Shown: positions 8,225-16,527, counted from the stretch's first letter. The stretch is 64,000 bases of DNA from RBG-13-68-16 sp050018455 (GCA_050018455.1 JBEKAA010000003.1:76519-140518), one strand, 5' to 3'. Made by a program: numbers and translations. The notes: generated from the letters alone by a model not told the origin.

Positions 8225-8863
8225 ATGCGCCGCACCGCACTCGTTCTGGCAACGTGGCTCGCCGCAACGTTCGCAGCCGGCGAGACCCTGAAGACGCTCA
8301 CCCTCACCCGCCCGGCAGAGGGATTGACCGAGGTCACCATCAAGGCGGGGGTCGGCGACATCCAGATCCAGGGCGACAGCGGCGACGCGATCACCGTTCG
8401 GGTCGAGATCAGGTCCAAGGACGGGTTTTTCTTCAGCGACCGCCAGGCCAAGCGCGAGGCCGAGAGCACAGACCTCCAGGCTCGCGTCTCCGGTTCCGAG
8501 CTGACGCTCTCCCTCACGCCGGATCAGCGTGACGGTGCGCACTGGATCGAGGATTGGACCGTGCGCGTGCCGGCCGCCTCTGCCGCATCCGTCAAGCTCG
8601 GGGTGGGCGACACCACGGTGCTCGACCTCACCGGAGACGTGAAGGTCGAGGTCGGTGTCGGCGACGTCCGGGTCGAGGGGCAATACCAGTCCTTCGGGGA
8701 CGTCCATACGGCGTGCGGGGTGGGTGACATCAGCCTGCGCACTCCGTCCGGCCGCGACGAAGGCTCAGGCTTCATCGGTCACACGCTCACGGCCCACGGC
8801 CCCGGCAAATCCACGATCCGTGCCCACGTCGGCGTCGGAGACGTGAAGCTCCGCCTCCGGTGA
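8225..8863 (+). CDS. Secreted DUF4097-like beta-helix protein
   Basis: The 212-aa product starts at ATG 8225 with GGAGGA upstream. A signal peptide (MRRTALVLATWLAATFAAG) is followed by repeats of a GVGDI/GVGDV motif (AGVGDIQIQ, LGVGDTTVL, VGVGDVRV, CGVGDISL, VGVGDVKL), roughly every 20-60 residues. These form the repetitive beta-strand pattern of DUF4097/GIN-type putative adhesins. It is probably exported and envelope-associated. The exact role is unknown. Confidence 0.7.
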   Translation: MRRTALVLATWLAATFAAGETLKTLTLTRPAEGLTEVTIKAGVGDIQIQGDSGDAITVRVEIRSKDGFFFSDRQAKREAESTDLQARVSGSELTLSLTPDQRDGAHWIEDWTVRVPAASAASVKLGVGDTTVLDLTGDVKVEVGVGDVRVEGQYQSFGDVHTACGVGDISLRTPSGRDEGSGFIGHTLTAHGPGKSTIRAHVGVGDVKLRLR

Positions 8864-8870
8864 GGCAGCC

Positions 8871-8986
8871 GACAGTTCACAGTCGACAGTTGACAGTCAG
8901 AAGCAAGGAACCAACACGTACCTCTTTGCAGGGTGCGTAGTTTGGGTGGGTGGGGGAAACTGTTGACTGTGAACTGTCGACTGTCT
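8871..8986. repeat. Inverted tandem-heptamer element, family A copy 2
   Basis: The left arm (8871-8897) holds ACAGTTC, ACAGTCG and ACAGTTG units. The right arm (about 8958-8986) holds the inverted units. The spacer is about 60 bp. The right arm is preceded by the G-rich tract gggtgggtggggg (8944-8956). The element lies between the convergent ends of the DUF4097-like gene and the carboxylase beta gene, where its hairpin could work as a bidirectional terminator. Confidence 0.85.
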
Positions 8987-8987
8987 C

Positions 8988-10646
8988 TCAGGTTTGCAAC
9001 ACGCCCCAGCGGAACGGGGGCAACTCCCCCTGGTGGGCGCACGCCTCGATGCACCCGGAAACCGTCTCGCGTGTACGCCGGGGGTCAAGGATCCCGTCCA
9101 CCCAGAGGCGCGCGGCGGCGTAGCGGGGGTCCTCGGTCGCTTCGTAGCGCGCGCGGATCTCGTCGAGCAGGGCCTGTTTCTCCTCCTCGCTCACGGCGCG
9201 CTTGCCGACCTGGAGCTGCAGCAGCGTCTGAGCCGCTTGCTCGCCGCCCATGACCGCGATGCACGCCGACGGCCACGCGAAGATGAATCGCGGGCCGTAT
9301 GCCTTCCCGGCCATCGCGTAGTTTCCGGCGCCGTAGGAGTTGCCGATGACGACGGTGATCTTGGGCACCACGCTGTTGGCCACCACGTTCACCATCTTGG
9401 CGCCGTCCTTGATGATCCCCTCGCGCTCGGCCCGCGAGCCGACCATGAACCCGGTCACGTCCTGGAGGAAGACGATCGGGATTCCCTTCTGGTTGCAGAG
9501 CTCGATGAAGCGCGCGCCCTTGTCGGCGGCGTCGGCGTAGATGACGCCGCCGATCTGCATCTCGCGCTCCTTGGGGTCGAGCCCGCGCTTGCGCGCCACC
9601 ACGGCACGCTGGTTCGCCACGAGTCCCACCGCCCAGCCGTCGATCCGGCCCGTGCCGCACACCAGCGTGCGCCCTGAGGTCGCTTTGTACTCGCCGAACT
9701 CGGATCGGTCGAGCAGGTGCGCCAGCAGCACATAGGTGTCGTACGGGCGCGTGCGGTCGCCGGAAATGACCCCCATAATCTCGGCCGGATCGACCGCAGG
9801 TTCAGCCGGCTCGATCCGGTCGAACGGGGCCAGGCGCGGGACGGCGAGTTGGCCCACGCGGTCGCGTAGCGCGGTGAGGCACGACGCGTCGTCCGGGAAG
9901 CGGTCGTCCACCACCATCGACACGTCGGCCATCACCTCCGCGCCGCCCAGTTGCTCGTTGTCGATCTGCTCGCCGATCGCCGCGCGGACCAACGCCGGGC
10001 CGGCGAGAAAGATCGAGCCGGTCCCCTCCACGATCAACGCCTCGTCCGACATGATCGGCAGGTAGGCGCCGCCGGCCACGCACGGGCCCATGATCGCCGC
10101 GATCTGGTAGATCCCCGCGGCCGACAGGCGGGCGTTGTTGTAGAACACGCGGCCGAAGTGCTCCTTGTCGGGGAAGATCTCCTCCTGGAGAGGAAGGAAC
10201 ACGCCCGCGGAGTCGACCAGGTAGATCACCGGGAGCCGGTTCTCCAACGCGATCTCCTGCGCCCGCAGGATCTTCTTGCACGTGATCGGGAACCACGCAC
10301 CGGCCTTGACCGTGGCGTCGTTGGCGACGACGACGCAACGGCGGCCGCAGACGGTACCGATTCCCGTCACGCACCCGGCCGACGGGGCGCCGCCCCACGC
10401 CTCGTACATCCTCCACCCCGCCCACACCCCCAGCTCGAGGAACGGCGCGCCGGCGTCGAGCAGCGCCCGCAGGCGCTCACGCACCAGCATCTTGCCCTGC
10501 GAGGTCTGGCGCTTGGCGGCCTTGTCCCCGCCGCCGGCTCGCAGCCTCGCCTCTTCCTCCTGCAACCCGTCGAGAACGTCTCGCCAGCGCGCGAGGTTGG
10601 TGTCGAAACCCGCACCGCGCCGCGCCGAGCCGGACAATTGGCGCAT
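8988..10646 (-). CDS. Acyl-CoA carboxylase carboxyltransferase beta subunit (MccB-like)
   Basis: This 552-aa carboxyltransferase moves carboxyl from carboxybiotin to an acyl-CoA. Both crotonase-fold halves are present: N-terminal ATVKAGAWFPITCKKILRAQ and VDSAGVFLPLQEEIFPD; C-terminal FLQDVTGFMVGSRAEREGI, GNSYGAGNYAMAGKAY and VMGGEQAAQTLL. The last motifs match 3-methylcrotonyl-CoA carboxylase beta (leucine catabolism) better than propionyl-CoA carboxylase; geranyl-CoA carboxylase is possible. ATG 10646 is preceded by AAGGGGGA. No biotin carboxylase subunit is adjacent in the window. Confidence 0.87.
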   Translation of the reverse strand: MRQLSGSARRGAGFDTNLARWRDVLDGLQEEEARLRAGGGDKAAKRQTSQGKMLVRERLRALLDAGAPFLELGVWAGWRMYEAWGGAPSAGCVTGIGTVCGRRCVVVANDATVKAGAWFPITCKKILRAQEIALENRLPVIYLVDSAGVFLPLQEEIFPDKEHFGRVFYNNARLSAAGIYQIAAIMGPCVAGGAYLPIMSDEALIVEGTGSIFLAGPALVRAAIGEQIDNEQLGGAEVMADVSMVVDDRFPDDASCLTALRDRVGQLAVPRLAPFDRIEPAEPAVDPAEIMGVISGDRTRPYDTYVLLAHLLDRSEFGEYKATSGRTLVCGTGRIDGWAVGLVANQRAVVARKRGLDPKEREMQIGGVIYADAADKGARFIELCNQKGIPIVFLQDVTGFMVGSRAEREGIIKDGAKMVNVVANSVVPKITVVIGNSYGAGNYAMAGKAYGPRFIFAWPSACIAVMGGEQAAQTLLQLQVGKRAVSEEEKQALLDEIRARYEATEDPRYAAARLWVDGILDPRRTRETVSGCIEACAHQGELPPFRWGVLQT

Positions 10647-10963
10647 CGGATCCCCCTTGCCTTCCCCAGGAGCCTGTCCGAGTAAAGGGTACGACAGTCC
10701 GGACCGAGACCCAAGCCCAAGATCGCGAGAGCGCATTCGGACAGCGCCGATCTCGCTCCACAAGCCGCCGTCACGCGCCGGTCGCTACCGCTCTGCGTCC
10801 GCGCAGAGCACCCTCGGAACGGGAGGTAGCGAAAGACCTCACACGATCTTGACATTCAAGAAAGGCGAGCCGTATCGTAGGACCGCTGCGGTGAACTCTC
10901 GATGACAGCGAACTCGTCTCAACAGGGTGCGGACCCCGGGCACGTCCCGGCGAGGCGGCACCC
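10647..10963. other. Divergent intergenic region with no protein gene
   Basis: This 317-bp gap separates the minus-strand carboxylase from plus-strand acpS. It holds one good plus-strand promoter candidate (10849-10878) and a 21-codon open frame at 10902-10967 whose TGA overlaps the acpS GTG. Nothing else was recognised. Confidence 0.6.
10849..10878 (+). promoter_or_regulatory. Putative promoter for the acpS-ligase-ACP-kbl cluster
   Basis: A consensus -35 TTGACA (10849-10854) is followed by an 18-bp spacer and TATCGT (10873-10878), about 85 bp before the acpS GTG. The surrounding DNA is locally AT-rich. Confidence 0.45.
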
Positions 10964-11371
10964 GTGATCGTCGGTCTCGGGACCGACGTCCTGGAAGTGC
11001 CGCGGATGGCAGCCGAGCTCCGCGACCGCGCCGGCTTCCGGGAAGCGGTGTTCACGGCCGCCGAGATCGCCTACTGCGAGGGGATGCGCTACCCCGCGCT
11101 GCACTACGCCGCGCGCTTTGCGGCCAAGGAAGCCCTCTTCAAGGCGCTGGGCGCCGACGGGCAGGCGGGGATGCGATGGCGCGAAGCCGAGGTGCTCCGC
11201 GAGGAGAGCGGACGGCCGCACATCGTCCTCCACGGCTCCACACGGGAGCTCGCGGAGAGGCTCGCCGTCGATGAGATTTTCGTGACCCTGGCCCACATCG
11301 CCGAGTTGGCGTCCGCGACCGTAGTCATGGAGTCCCGACGGAAGTCGGGCGAAGGGGGGCAACGAGGATGA
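10964..11371 (+). CDS. acpS: Holo-[acyl-carrier-protein] synthase
   Basis: This 135-aa 4'-phosphopantetheinyl transferase would convert apo-ACP to holo-ACP using CoA. The AcpS hallmarks are IVGLGTDVLEVPRM at the N-terminus (metal-binding Asp) and AARFAAKEALFKALG (metal/CoA-binding Glu and Lys). It starts at GTG 10964 and overlaps the next gene (ATG at 11368). It is somewhat longer at the C-terminus than E. coli AcpS. Its place at the head of a cluster with a ligase and a dedicated ACP suggests it modifies that ACP. Confidence 0.9.
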   Translation: MIVGLGTDVLEVPRMAAELRDRAGFREAVFTAAEIAYCEGMRYPALHYAARFAAKEALFKALGADGQAGMRWREAEVLREESGRPHIVLHGSTRELAERLAVDEIFVTLAHIAELASATVVMESRRKSGEGGQRG

Positions 11372-13077
11372 ACACGGTGGCGACCCGTCCGACCTACGAG
11401 GAGCGAGTGGCCGGTTTCGACTGGGCGCTCTCCGAGAACGAGCTCGGTGTCAGCCGGGAGGGACGCATCAACATCGGCTGGTACTGCAGCGACCGCATCT
11501 GCGAGCTCGGGCGGGCGCAGGTTCCGGCCCTCATCTGGGAGGATTTCGCCGGCGCCGGCCGCGTCTACACGTTCGACGATCTCCGTGTCCTTTCCAACAC
11601 GATCGCTCGTTTCCTCCAGAATCTCGGCGTGGCGCCCGGCGAGCGCGTGTGCCTGTTCATGGATCGCATACCCGAGCTCTACATCGGCTTTCTCGGAATC
11701 CTGAAGATGGGAGCTATCGCCCAGCCTTTGTTCTCGGCGTTCGGCGAAGACTCGCTGTGGACACGCCTCGAAAACGCCGGAACGACCGCGATCGTCACCC
11801 AGAAGAAACACGCCCACAAGGTGCGCAAGATCCGCGACCGGCTCCCGGCGCTCAAGCACGTCGTCGTCGTGGACGCGGGGGACGCGCCGTTGCAACCGGG
11901 CGAGACCGCGATGGCCCTTGACTCCCTGCCTCGCATCGATCGATTCGAGGTCTACCCTTCGACCGGCGAGACCCCATCCGTGCTGCACTACACCTCGGGG
12001 ACGACAGGCCAGCCGAAGGGCGCACAGCACGTCCACTACTCTCTGGTCTCCCAGTACCTCACCGCCAAGTGGGTGCTCGACCTGCAGCCGGACGACATCT
12101 ACTGGTGCAACGCGGACCCCGGCTGGGTGACCGGAACCTCCTACGGCATCATCGGGCCTTGGTCGAACGGCATCACTCAGGTCGTGCTCGACTCCGGCTT
12201 CAACACCGAGCGCTGGTACTCGTTCATCGCCAAGCACCGCGTCACCGTGTGGTACTCGGCGCCCACCGCGATCCGCCTCCTGATGCGGGACGGAACCAAC
12301 GCGGCAAGGCACCACGACCTGTCCTCGCTGCGCCACCTCGCGAGCGTCGGCGAGCCGCTCAACGCCGAGGCCGTGATCTGGTCGAAGGAGGCGTTCGGCC
12401 TCCCCTTCCACGACACCTTCTGGCAGACGGAGACCGGCTGCATCGTGATCACCAACTTCCCGGGGATGCCGATCAAGCCAGGCTCGATGGGCAAGCCATT
12501 CCCGGGGATCACCGCAACGGCGCTCGATCCGAGGACGTTCGAGCCGGTCACGACGCCCGGCAGCGTCGGCCTGATCGCGCTGAGGCCCGGCTGGCCCTCG
12601 ATGGTCCGCAGCTACTGGAACAACCCGACCGGCTACGCCAACAAGTTCAGGAATGGATGGTACCTGTGCGGCGACAGGGCCAGCGTCGACACCGACGGCT
12701 ATTTCTGGTTCGTTGGCCGGGACGACGACGTGATCAATACCGGCGGCCACCTGGTCGGGCCTTTCGAGATCGAGTCGGCGCTCCTCGAGCACCCTGCGGT
12801 CGCGGAGTCCGCCGCGGTGGCAAAGCCCGATTCGGTGAACATGGAGGTGGTCAAGGCGTTCGTCACCCTGAAACCGGGGTACGCGGGCAACCCGGACCTC
12901 GAGCTGGAGATCATGAACTACGTGCGCAAGCGGCTCTCGCCGCTCGCGATGCCCCAGGAGATCGAGTTCGTCGCCGCGCTCCCCAAGACCCGGAGCGGAA
13001 AGATCGTGCGCCGGGTGCTGCGCGCCAAGGAATGGGGCGAGCCCGTGGGCGACACGTCGACCCTGATGGACGAGTGA
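11368..13077 (+). CDS. AMP-forming acyl/acetyl-CoA synthetase (AcsA-like)
   Basis: The 569-aa adenylate-forming enzyme activates a carboxylic acid with ATP and transfers it to CoA or another thiol. Motifs are the P-loop YTSGTTGQPKGA (about residues 205-216), TFWQTETG (A5), GWYLCGDRASVDTDGYFWFVG (A7/A8) and PKTRSGKIVRR with the catalytic lysine near the C-terminus. The overall pattern (WCNADPGWVTGTSYGI) is that of acetyl-CoA synthetases. It overlaps acpS by 4 bp and is followed by an ACP gene, so transfer to that ACP is possible (inference). Confidence 0.87.
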   Translation: MNTVATRPTYEERVAGFDWALSENELGVSREGRINIGWYCSDRICELGRAQVPALIWEDFAGAGRVYTFDDLRVLSNTIARFLQNLGVAPGERVCLFMDRIPELYIGFLGILKMGAIAQPLFSAFGEDSLWTRLENAGTTAIVTQKKHAHKVRKIRDRLPALKHVVVVDAGDAPLQPGETAMALDSLPRIDRFEVYPSTGETPSVLHYTSGTTGQPKGAQHVHYSLVSQYLTAKWVLDLQPDDIYWCNADPGWVTGTSYGIIGPWSNGITQVVLDSGFNTERWYSFIAKHRVTVWYSAPTAIRLLMRDGTNAARHHDLSSLRHLASVGEPLNAEAVIWSKEAFGLPFHDTFWQTETGCIVITNFPGMPIKPGSMGKPFPGITATALDPRTFEPVTTPGSVGLIALRPGWPSMVRSYWNNPTGYANKFRNGWYLCGDRASVDTDGYFWFVGRDDDVINTGGHLVGPFEIESALLEHPAVAESAAVAKPDSVNMEVVKAFVTLKPGYAGNPDLELEIMNYVRKRLSPLAMPQEIEFVAALPKTRSGKIVRRVLRAKEWGEPVGDTSTLMDE

Positions 13078-13084
13078 GGAGAAC

Positions 13085-13182
13085 CAGTTGACAGTTCACA
13101 GTTCACAGTCGACAGTCCCGATGCCACTGGGAAGCTGGGCTTATGTGCTTCAACTGTCAACTGTTAACTGTCGACTGTCGAC
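13085..13182. repeat. Inverted tandem-heptamer element, family A copy 3
   Basis: The left arm (13085-13117) has four to five ACAGTYS units. The right arm (13151-13182) carries the inverted units (actgtca, actgtta, actgtcg). The spacer is only about 33 bp. It lies between the ligase and ACP genes in the same transcription direction, so it would form a hairpin inside the operon message. Confidence 0.87.
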
Positions 13183-13235
13183 TTCTTTTCCGGAAGAAAC
13201 CCGGGGGCGAGGCGCCGCCCGGAGCGGAGGGACAC

Positions 13236-13490
13236 ATGGACGACTTGAAGAAGGCGATCCGTGACTACGTCGTCAAGGAGTACCTCGAGGACGGCGACGA
13301 CCGCGAAGTTCGCGAGGACACGCCATTGATCACCGGAGGGATCGTCGACTCCTTCTCGATGGTCTCGCTGAAGCGCTTCCTGGAGCGCAGGTACGCCATT
13401 CAGATCCCGGACGCCCAGGCCACGCCCCAGGCGTTCGACACGGTGAACAGCATCGCCGATCTGGTCAGAAAGTTCACGAACGCAGTGTAG
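13236..13490 (+). CDS. Acyl carrier protein
   Basis: The 84-aa acidic protein has the carrier fold with the phosphopantetheine site in GGIVDSFSMVSL, where the first Ser of DSFS replaces the usual DSL serine context. It begins at ATG 13236 with GGAGCGGAGGG upstream. It is not the housekeeping FAS ACP type (no DSLD motif); it resembles specialised ACPs next to adenylating enzymes. It lies 10 bp upstream of the Kbl-like gene, which suggests an acyl-ACP substrate for that enzyme. Confidence 0.85.
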   Translation: MDDLKKAIRDYVVKEYLEDGDDREVREDTPLITGGIVDSFSMVSLKRFLERRYAIQIPDAQATPQAFDTVNSIADLVRKFTNAV

Positions 13491-13500
13491 GGAGGACGCC

Positions 13501-14748
13501 ATGGCGTACGCCAACAAGGCCCGCGAGTGGTACAGGGGCGAGCTCGAGACCCTGCGCAGCCAGGGCCTGTTCAAGCAGGAGCGCTTCATCCACGCGCCCC
13601 AGGGCGCCGAGATCGAAGTCGAGTTTCCCGCCGGCAACCCGCCCAAGAAGGTGATCAACATGTGCGCCAACAACTACCTCGGGTTGTCGAGCCACCCCGA
13701 GGTGGTGGCGGCGGCGCACGCCGGCCTCGACGTCCGGGGGTACGGGATGTCTTCGGTCCGGTTCATCTGCGGCACCCAGGACATCCACCGCGAGCTGGAG
13801 AGCAAGCTCACGAAGTTCCTCGGCACCGAGGACACTCTGCTCTTTCCCTCCTGCATGGACGCCAACGCCGGCGTGTTCGAGGCGATCCTCTCCGAGGCCG
13901 ACGTCATGATCGCCGACCGGCTCGTGCACGCCTCGATCGTGGACGGGATGCGCCTCGCAAAAGCCATGACCGACACGTTCAAGCACTCGGACATGGAGCA
14001 TCTCGAGGAGAAGCTCCAGGAGCATCAGGACAAGCGCTTCAGGATGGTCATCACCGACGGGGTCTTCTCGATGGACGGCGACATCGCGAAGCTCGACGAG
14101 ATCGTCCGCCTCGCCGAGAAGTACGACGCGATGGTGTTCGTGGACGAGTCGCACGCCAGCGGGTTCATCGGGAAAACCGGTCGAGGCACGCACGAGCACT
14201 GCGGCGTCGTGGGGCGCATCGACATCATCACCACCACGCTCGGGAAGGCGCTCGGAGGCGCCTCGGGCGGTTGCGTTTCCGGCCGCGCGGAGCTCGTCGA
14301 GATGTGCCGCCAGCGCGCGCGTCCCTACCTGTTCTCGAACACCGTCGCGCCCGTGATCGTCTCGGGGGCACTGAAGGTGATGGACCTGATCTCGGCGACG
14401 ACAGAACGGCGCGACAAGCTCGAGTGGAACACGAAGTACTGGCGCTCCCGGCTCGCCGAGGCGGGGCTCGATATCAAAGCGGGCGAGAGCCCGATCGTGC
14501 CCGTGATGCTCTACAACGCCAAGCTGGCCCAGGACGTCGCGAGTGACCTCTTCGAGGAGGGGATATACGCCGTCGGGTTCTTCTTCCCGGTCGTGGCGAA
14601 GGGGCAGGCCCGGATCCGCACACAGCTCTCGGCGGCCCACGAGAAGCACCACCTCGACGCCGCAGCCGACGCGTTCAGGAAGGTCGGGCAGAAGCACGGC
14701 ATTCTCGGCCTCAACAAGAACCAGATCGTCGAAAAGTTCGGGCTCTAG
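13501..14748 (+). CDS. Kbl-type alpha-oxoamine synthase (glycine C-acetyltransferase-like)
   Basis: This 415-aa PLP enzyme of the alpha-oxoamine synthase family condenses an amino acid with an acyl thioester. It is close to 2-amino-3-ketobutyrate CoA ligase: INMCANNYLGLSSHPEVV, SVRFICGTQDIHRELE, TDGVFSMDGDIAKLDE, VDESHASGFIGKTGRGTHE, the PLP-lysine motif DIITTTLGKALGGASGG and GQARIRTQLSAAH. GGAGG precedes ATG 13501. No threonine dehydrogenase is adjacent; instead the partners are acpS, a ligase and an ACP. Reaction specificity (acetyl-CoA plus glycine versus acyl-ACP) is open. Confidence 0.88.
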   Translation: MAYANKAREWYRGELETLRSQGLFKQERFIHAPQGAEIEVEFPAGNPPKKVINMCANNYLGLSSHPEVVAAAHAGLDVRGYGMSSVRFICGTQDIHRELESKLTKFLGTEDTLLFPSCMDANAGVFEAILSEADVMIADRLVHASIVDGMRLAKAMTDTFKHSDMEHLEEKLQEHQDKRFRMVITDGVFSMDGDIAKLDEIVRLAEKYDAMVFVDESHASGFIGKTGRGTHEHCGVVGRIDIITTTLGKALGGASGGCVSGRAELVEMCRQRARPYLFSNTVAPVIVSGALKVMDLISATTERRDKLEWNTKYWRSRLAEAGLDIKAGESPIVPVMLYNAKLAQDVASDLFEEGIYAVGFFFPVVAKGQARIRTQLSAAHEKHHLDAAADAFRKVGQKHGILGLNKNQIVEKFGL

Positions 14749-14795
14749 CCCGGATTATTCGTGGGGGTTCGTACGGCGAGAGGGAGGCGACAGCC

Positions 14796-15101
14796 ATGGC
14801 GGGCGCATCCAGCATCGAGGTTCCGCTGCCGACCGGCGTCGAGCCCACGCGGCTCGATGTCGAGCTGCTGAAGGCCGCTTTTCATGCCATCGTGACGTTG
14901 AGGTACGAGACGAGCAGCGGCTGGGAAACCGCCCTCCACCAGCTCGAAATCGACGGCTGGAAAGTCCACTGGGGGCTGACCTGGCACGCCGAGGCCAAGA
15001 AGGGCGACGACTTCGAGCAGGCGAGCGGGAAGACCCTGGACGAGACGTTCGCACAGCTCGCCCAGCTCGCGCGACTCGACATGGTCGGTCACTGCCCCTG
15101 A
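14796..15101 (+). CDS. Small conserved-looking protein of unknown function
   Basis: The 101-aa product starts at ATG 14796 with GGGAGGC upstream. It contains ETSSGWETALHQLEIDGWKVHWGLTWHAEAKKGDD split across a mixed alpha/beta pattern, is rich in Trp, and has no signal peptide or membrane segment. It follows the Kbl-like gene after 47 bp on the same strand and may be co-transcribed. I do not recognise the family. Confidence 0.6.
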   Translation: MAGASSIEVPLPTGVEPTRLDVELLKAAFHAIVTLRYETSSGWETALHQLEIDGWKVHWGLTWHAEAKKGDDFEQASGKTLDETFAQLAQLARLDMVGHCP

Positions 15102-15160
15102 CGGAACCCTTACTGACGGAATCTCCCTCGGGCTCGCAGAAATGCCCGTCAGGACCGCAC

Positions 15161-15189
15161 TTGTCAAATTCGGAAATTTAAGTCATGAT
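15161..15189 (+). promoter_or_regulatory. SUF operon promoter with palindromic operator candidate
   Basis: TTGTCA (15161-15166), a 17-bp spacer and CATGAT (15184-15189) form a plausible promoter 59 bp before the regulator gene. The spacer contains the inverted repeat AAATT-CGGA-AATTT (15166-15179), an AT-rich palindrome in GC-rich DNA. This position is where a repressor such as the Rrf2 protein encoded next would block RNA polymerase, suggesting autoregulation. Confidence 0.55.
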
Positions 15190-15247
15190 TACGCCGTTGC
15201 CGCGCTCGGGCACCGAACAGAGGCCGGAGCCGGCACCGAGGAAACCC

Positions 15248-15763
15248 ATGAAGATCACCGCCACCGAGGAGTACGGGATGCGCTGCATGTTGCAGTTGGC
15301 GCTGCGTCACGAAGAGACCGTGTCGCTCTCCGAGCTCGCGGGCGCCGAAGGGATCGCCGTGCCCTTCGCGGCCAAGGTGCTGATGCGGCTGCGGCGCGCC
15401 GGCCTCGTGGCCGCGACCCGCGGCTGCCACGGGGGGTACGTGCTCACGTCGCCCCCTGAGCGGATCACCGTGCTGCGAATCTTCGAGGCGCTCGGCAAGC
15501 CGCTCTTCGATTCAAGCTTCTGCCGCGACCACGGCAGCCCGGATGAGAGCGCATGCACGCGCCTCACCGACTGCTCGCTGCGCCCGGTGTGGGCGCACCT
15601 CGACGCGCTGCTGAAGCGCTTCTTCGAAAACACGACCCTCGCCGACCTCGCGGTTGGCGAGCGACGAACCGACAAGCACCTGCAGGAGCGCTGGCCGCTC
15701 ACAATACCCGAGGGGTGGCGTGAACCCGCGGTCGTCGGCCCGCAGGAGAGAGGGACGCTATGA
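15248..15763 (+). CDS. Rrf2-family Fe-S-responsive regulator of the SUF operon
   Basis: The 171-aa winged-helix protein begins MKITATEEYGMRCMLQLA, typical of IscR/SufR-like Rrf2 regulators. Three cysteines in the C-terminal half (C92, C103, C109) could ligate an Fe-S cluster; their CX10CX5C spacing differs from E. coli IscR (CX5CX5C). ATG 15248 is preceded by GAGGAAA. Its TGA overlaps the sufC ATG (ATGA). It probably senses cluster status and represses the operon via the palindrome at 15166-15179. Confidence 0.87.
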   Translation: MKITATEEYGMRCMLQLALRHEETVSLSELAGAEGIAVPFAAKVLMRLRRAGLVAATRGCHGGYVLTSPPERITVLRIFEALGKPLFDSSFCRDHGSPDESACTRLTDCSLRPVWAHLDALLKRFFENTTLADLAVGERRTDKHLQERWPLTIPEGWREPAVVGPQERGTL

Positions 15764-16527
15764 ACACGCAAGCGAAGCCGGTCTTCCAGTGCACCGGCGT
15801 GCACATCCACATCGGGGAGAAGGAAGTCGTCAAGGGCGTCGACCTCAAGGTGCTGCCCGGCGAGGTCCACGCGATCATGGGGCCCAACGGCTCCGGCAAG
15901 TCCACGCTGGCCAATGGGCTCATGGGGCACCCGGCGTACGCGGTCGAGGGCACGGTGATGCTCGCCGGCGAGGACGTCAGCGCCATGCCTCCGGACGAGA
16001 AGGCGCGCAAAGGAATGTTCCTCGCCTTTCAGTATCCGGTGGCGGTGCCCGGCGTCACCGTCGCGTCGTTCCTGCGCGCAGCCGTCTCTGCCGTGCGTGG
16101 AGTCGATGTCCCGGTGCGCGAGTTCCGCAAGGAACTTCTCGCCCGCATGGAAGACCTCGAGATGGACCCCGCGTTCGCCGGGCGCTACCTCAACGATGGG
16201 TTCTCCGGCGGCGAGAAGAAGCGCGTCGAGATCCTCCAGTTGCTCATGCTCAAGCCGAAGTTCGCGCTGCTCGACGAGACCGACTCCGGGCTCGACATCG
16301 ACGCCCTCAAGGTGGTGGCCAAGGGGATCAACGCCGCGGTGTCAAACGACACAGGGATGGTGCTGGTGACCCACTACCAGCGCCTGCTCAACTACGTGCG
16401 CCCCGATGTCGTGCACGTCTTCATCGACGGCCGGATCGTGCGAGCGGGCGGGCCGGAGCTCGCCCTCGAGCTCGAGGAACGTGGCTACGACTGGCTCGAA
16501 CCGGCCACCGTCGCTGGAGGTGTCTGA
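15760..16527 (+). CDS. sufC: Fe-S cluster assembly ATPase SufC
   Basis: This 255-aa ABC-type ATPase works with SufB and SufD in the cytosolic SufBC2D scaffold. Motifs: Walker A MGPNGSGKSTLANGLMGH, Q-loop FLAFQYPVAVPGV, signature FSGGEKKR, Walker B FALLDETDSGLDIDALK and the SufC-typical VLVTHYQRLLNYVRPD. It overlaps the regulator by 4 bp and its stop overlaps the sufB ATG. Confidence 0.97.
   Translation: MNTQAKPVFQCTGVHIHIGEKEVVKGVDLKVLPGEVHAIMGPNGSGKSTLANGLMGHPAYAVEGTVMLAGEDVSAMPPDEKARKGMFLAFQYPVAVPGVTVASFLRAAVSAVRGVDVPVREFRKELLARMEDLEMDPAFAGRYLNDGFSGGEKKRVEILQLLMLKPKFALLDETDSGLDIDALKVVAKGINAAVSNDTGMVLVTHYQRLLNYVRPDVVHVFIDGRIVRAGGPELALELEERGYDWLEPATVAGGV

Noticed and set aside
10902..10967. 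21-codon open frame ending in overlap with the acpS GTG
   Set aside because: No ribosome site, no family, and a chance occurrence is likely; a leader peptide remains possible but unsupported.
13501..14748. Kbl-like gene as serine palmitoyltransferase
   Set aside because: The ACP context resembles sphingolipid loci, but the sequence matches Kbl motifs (CANNYLGLSSHPEVV, SVRFICGTQDIHRE) more closely; kept as an alternative only.
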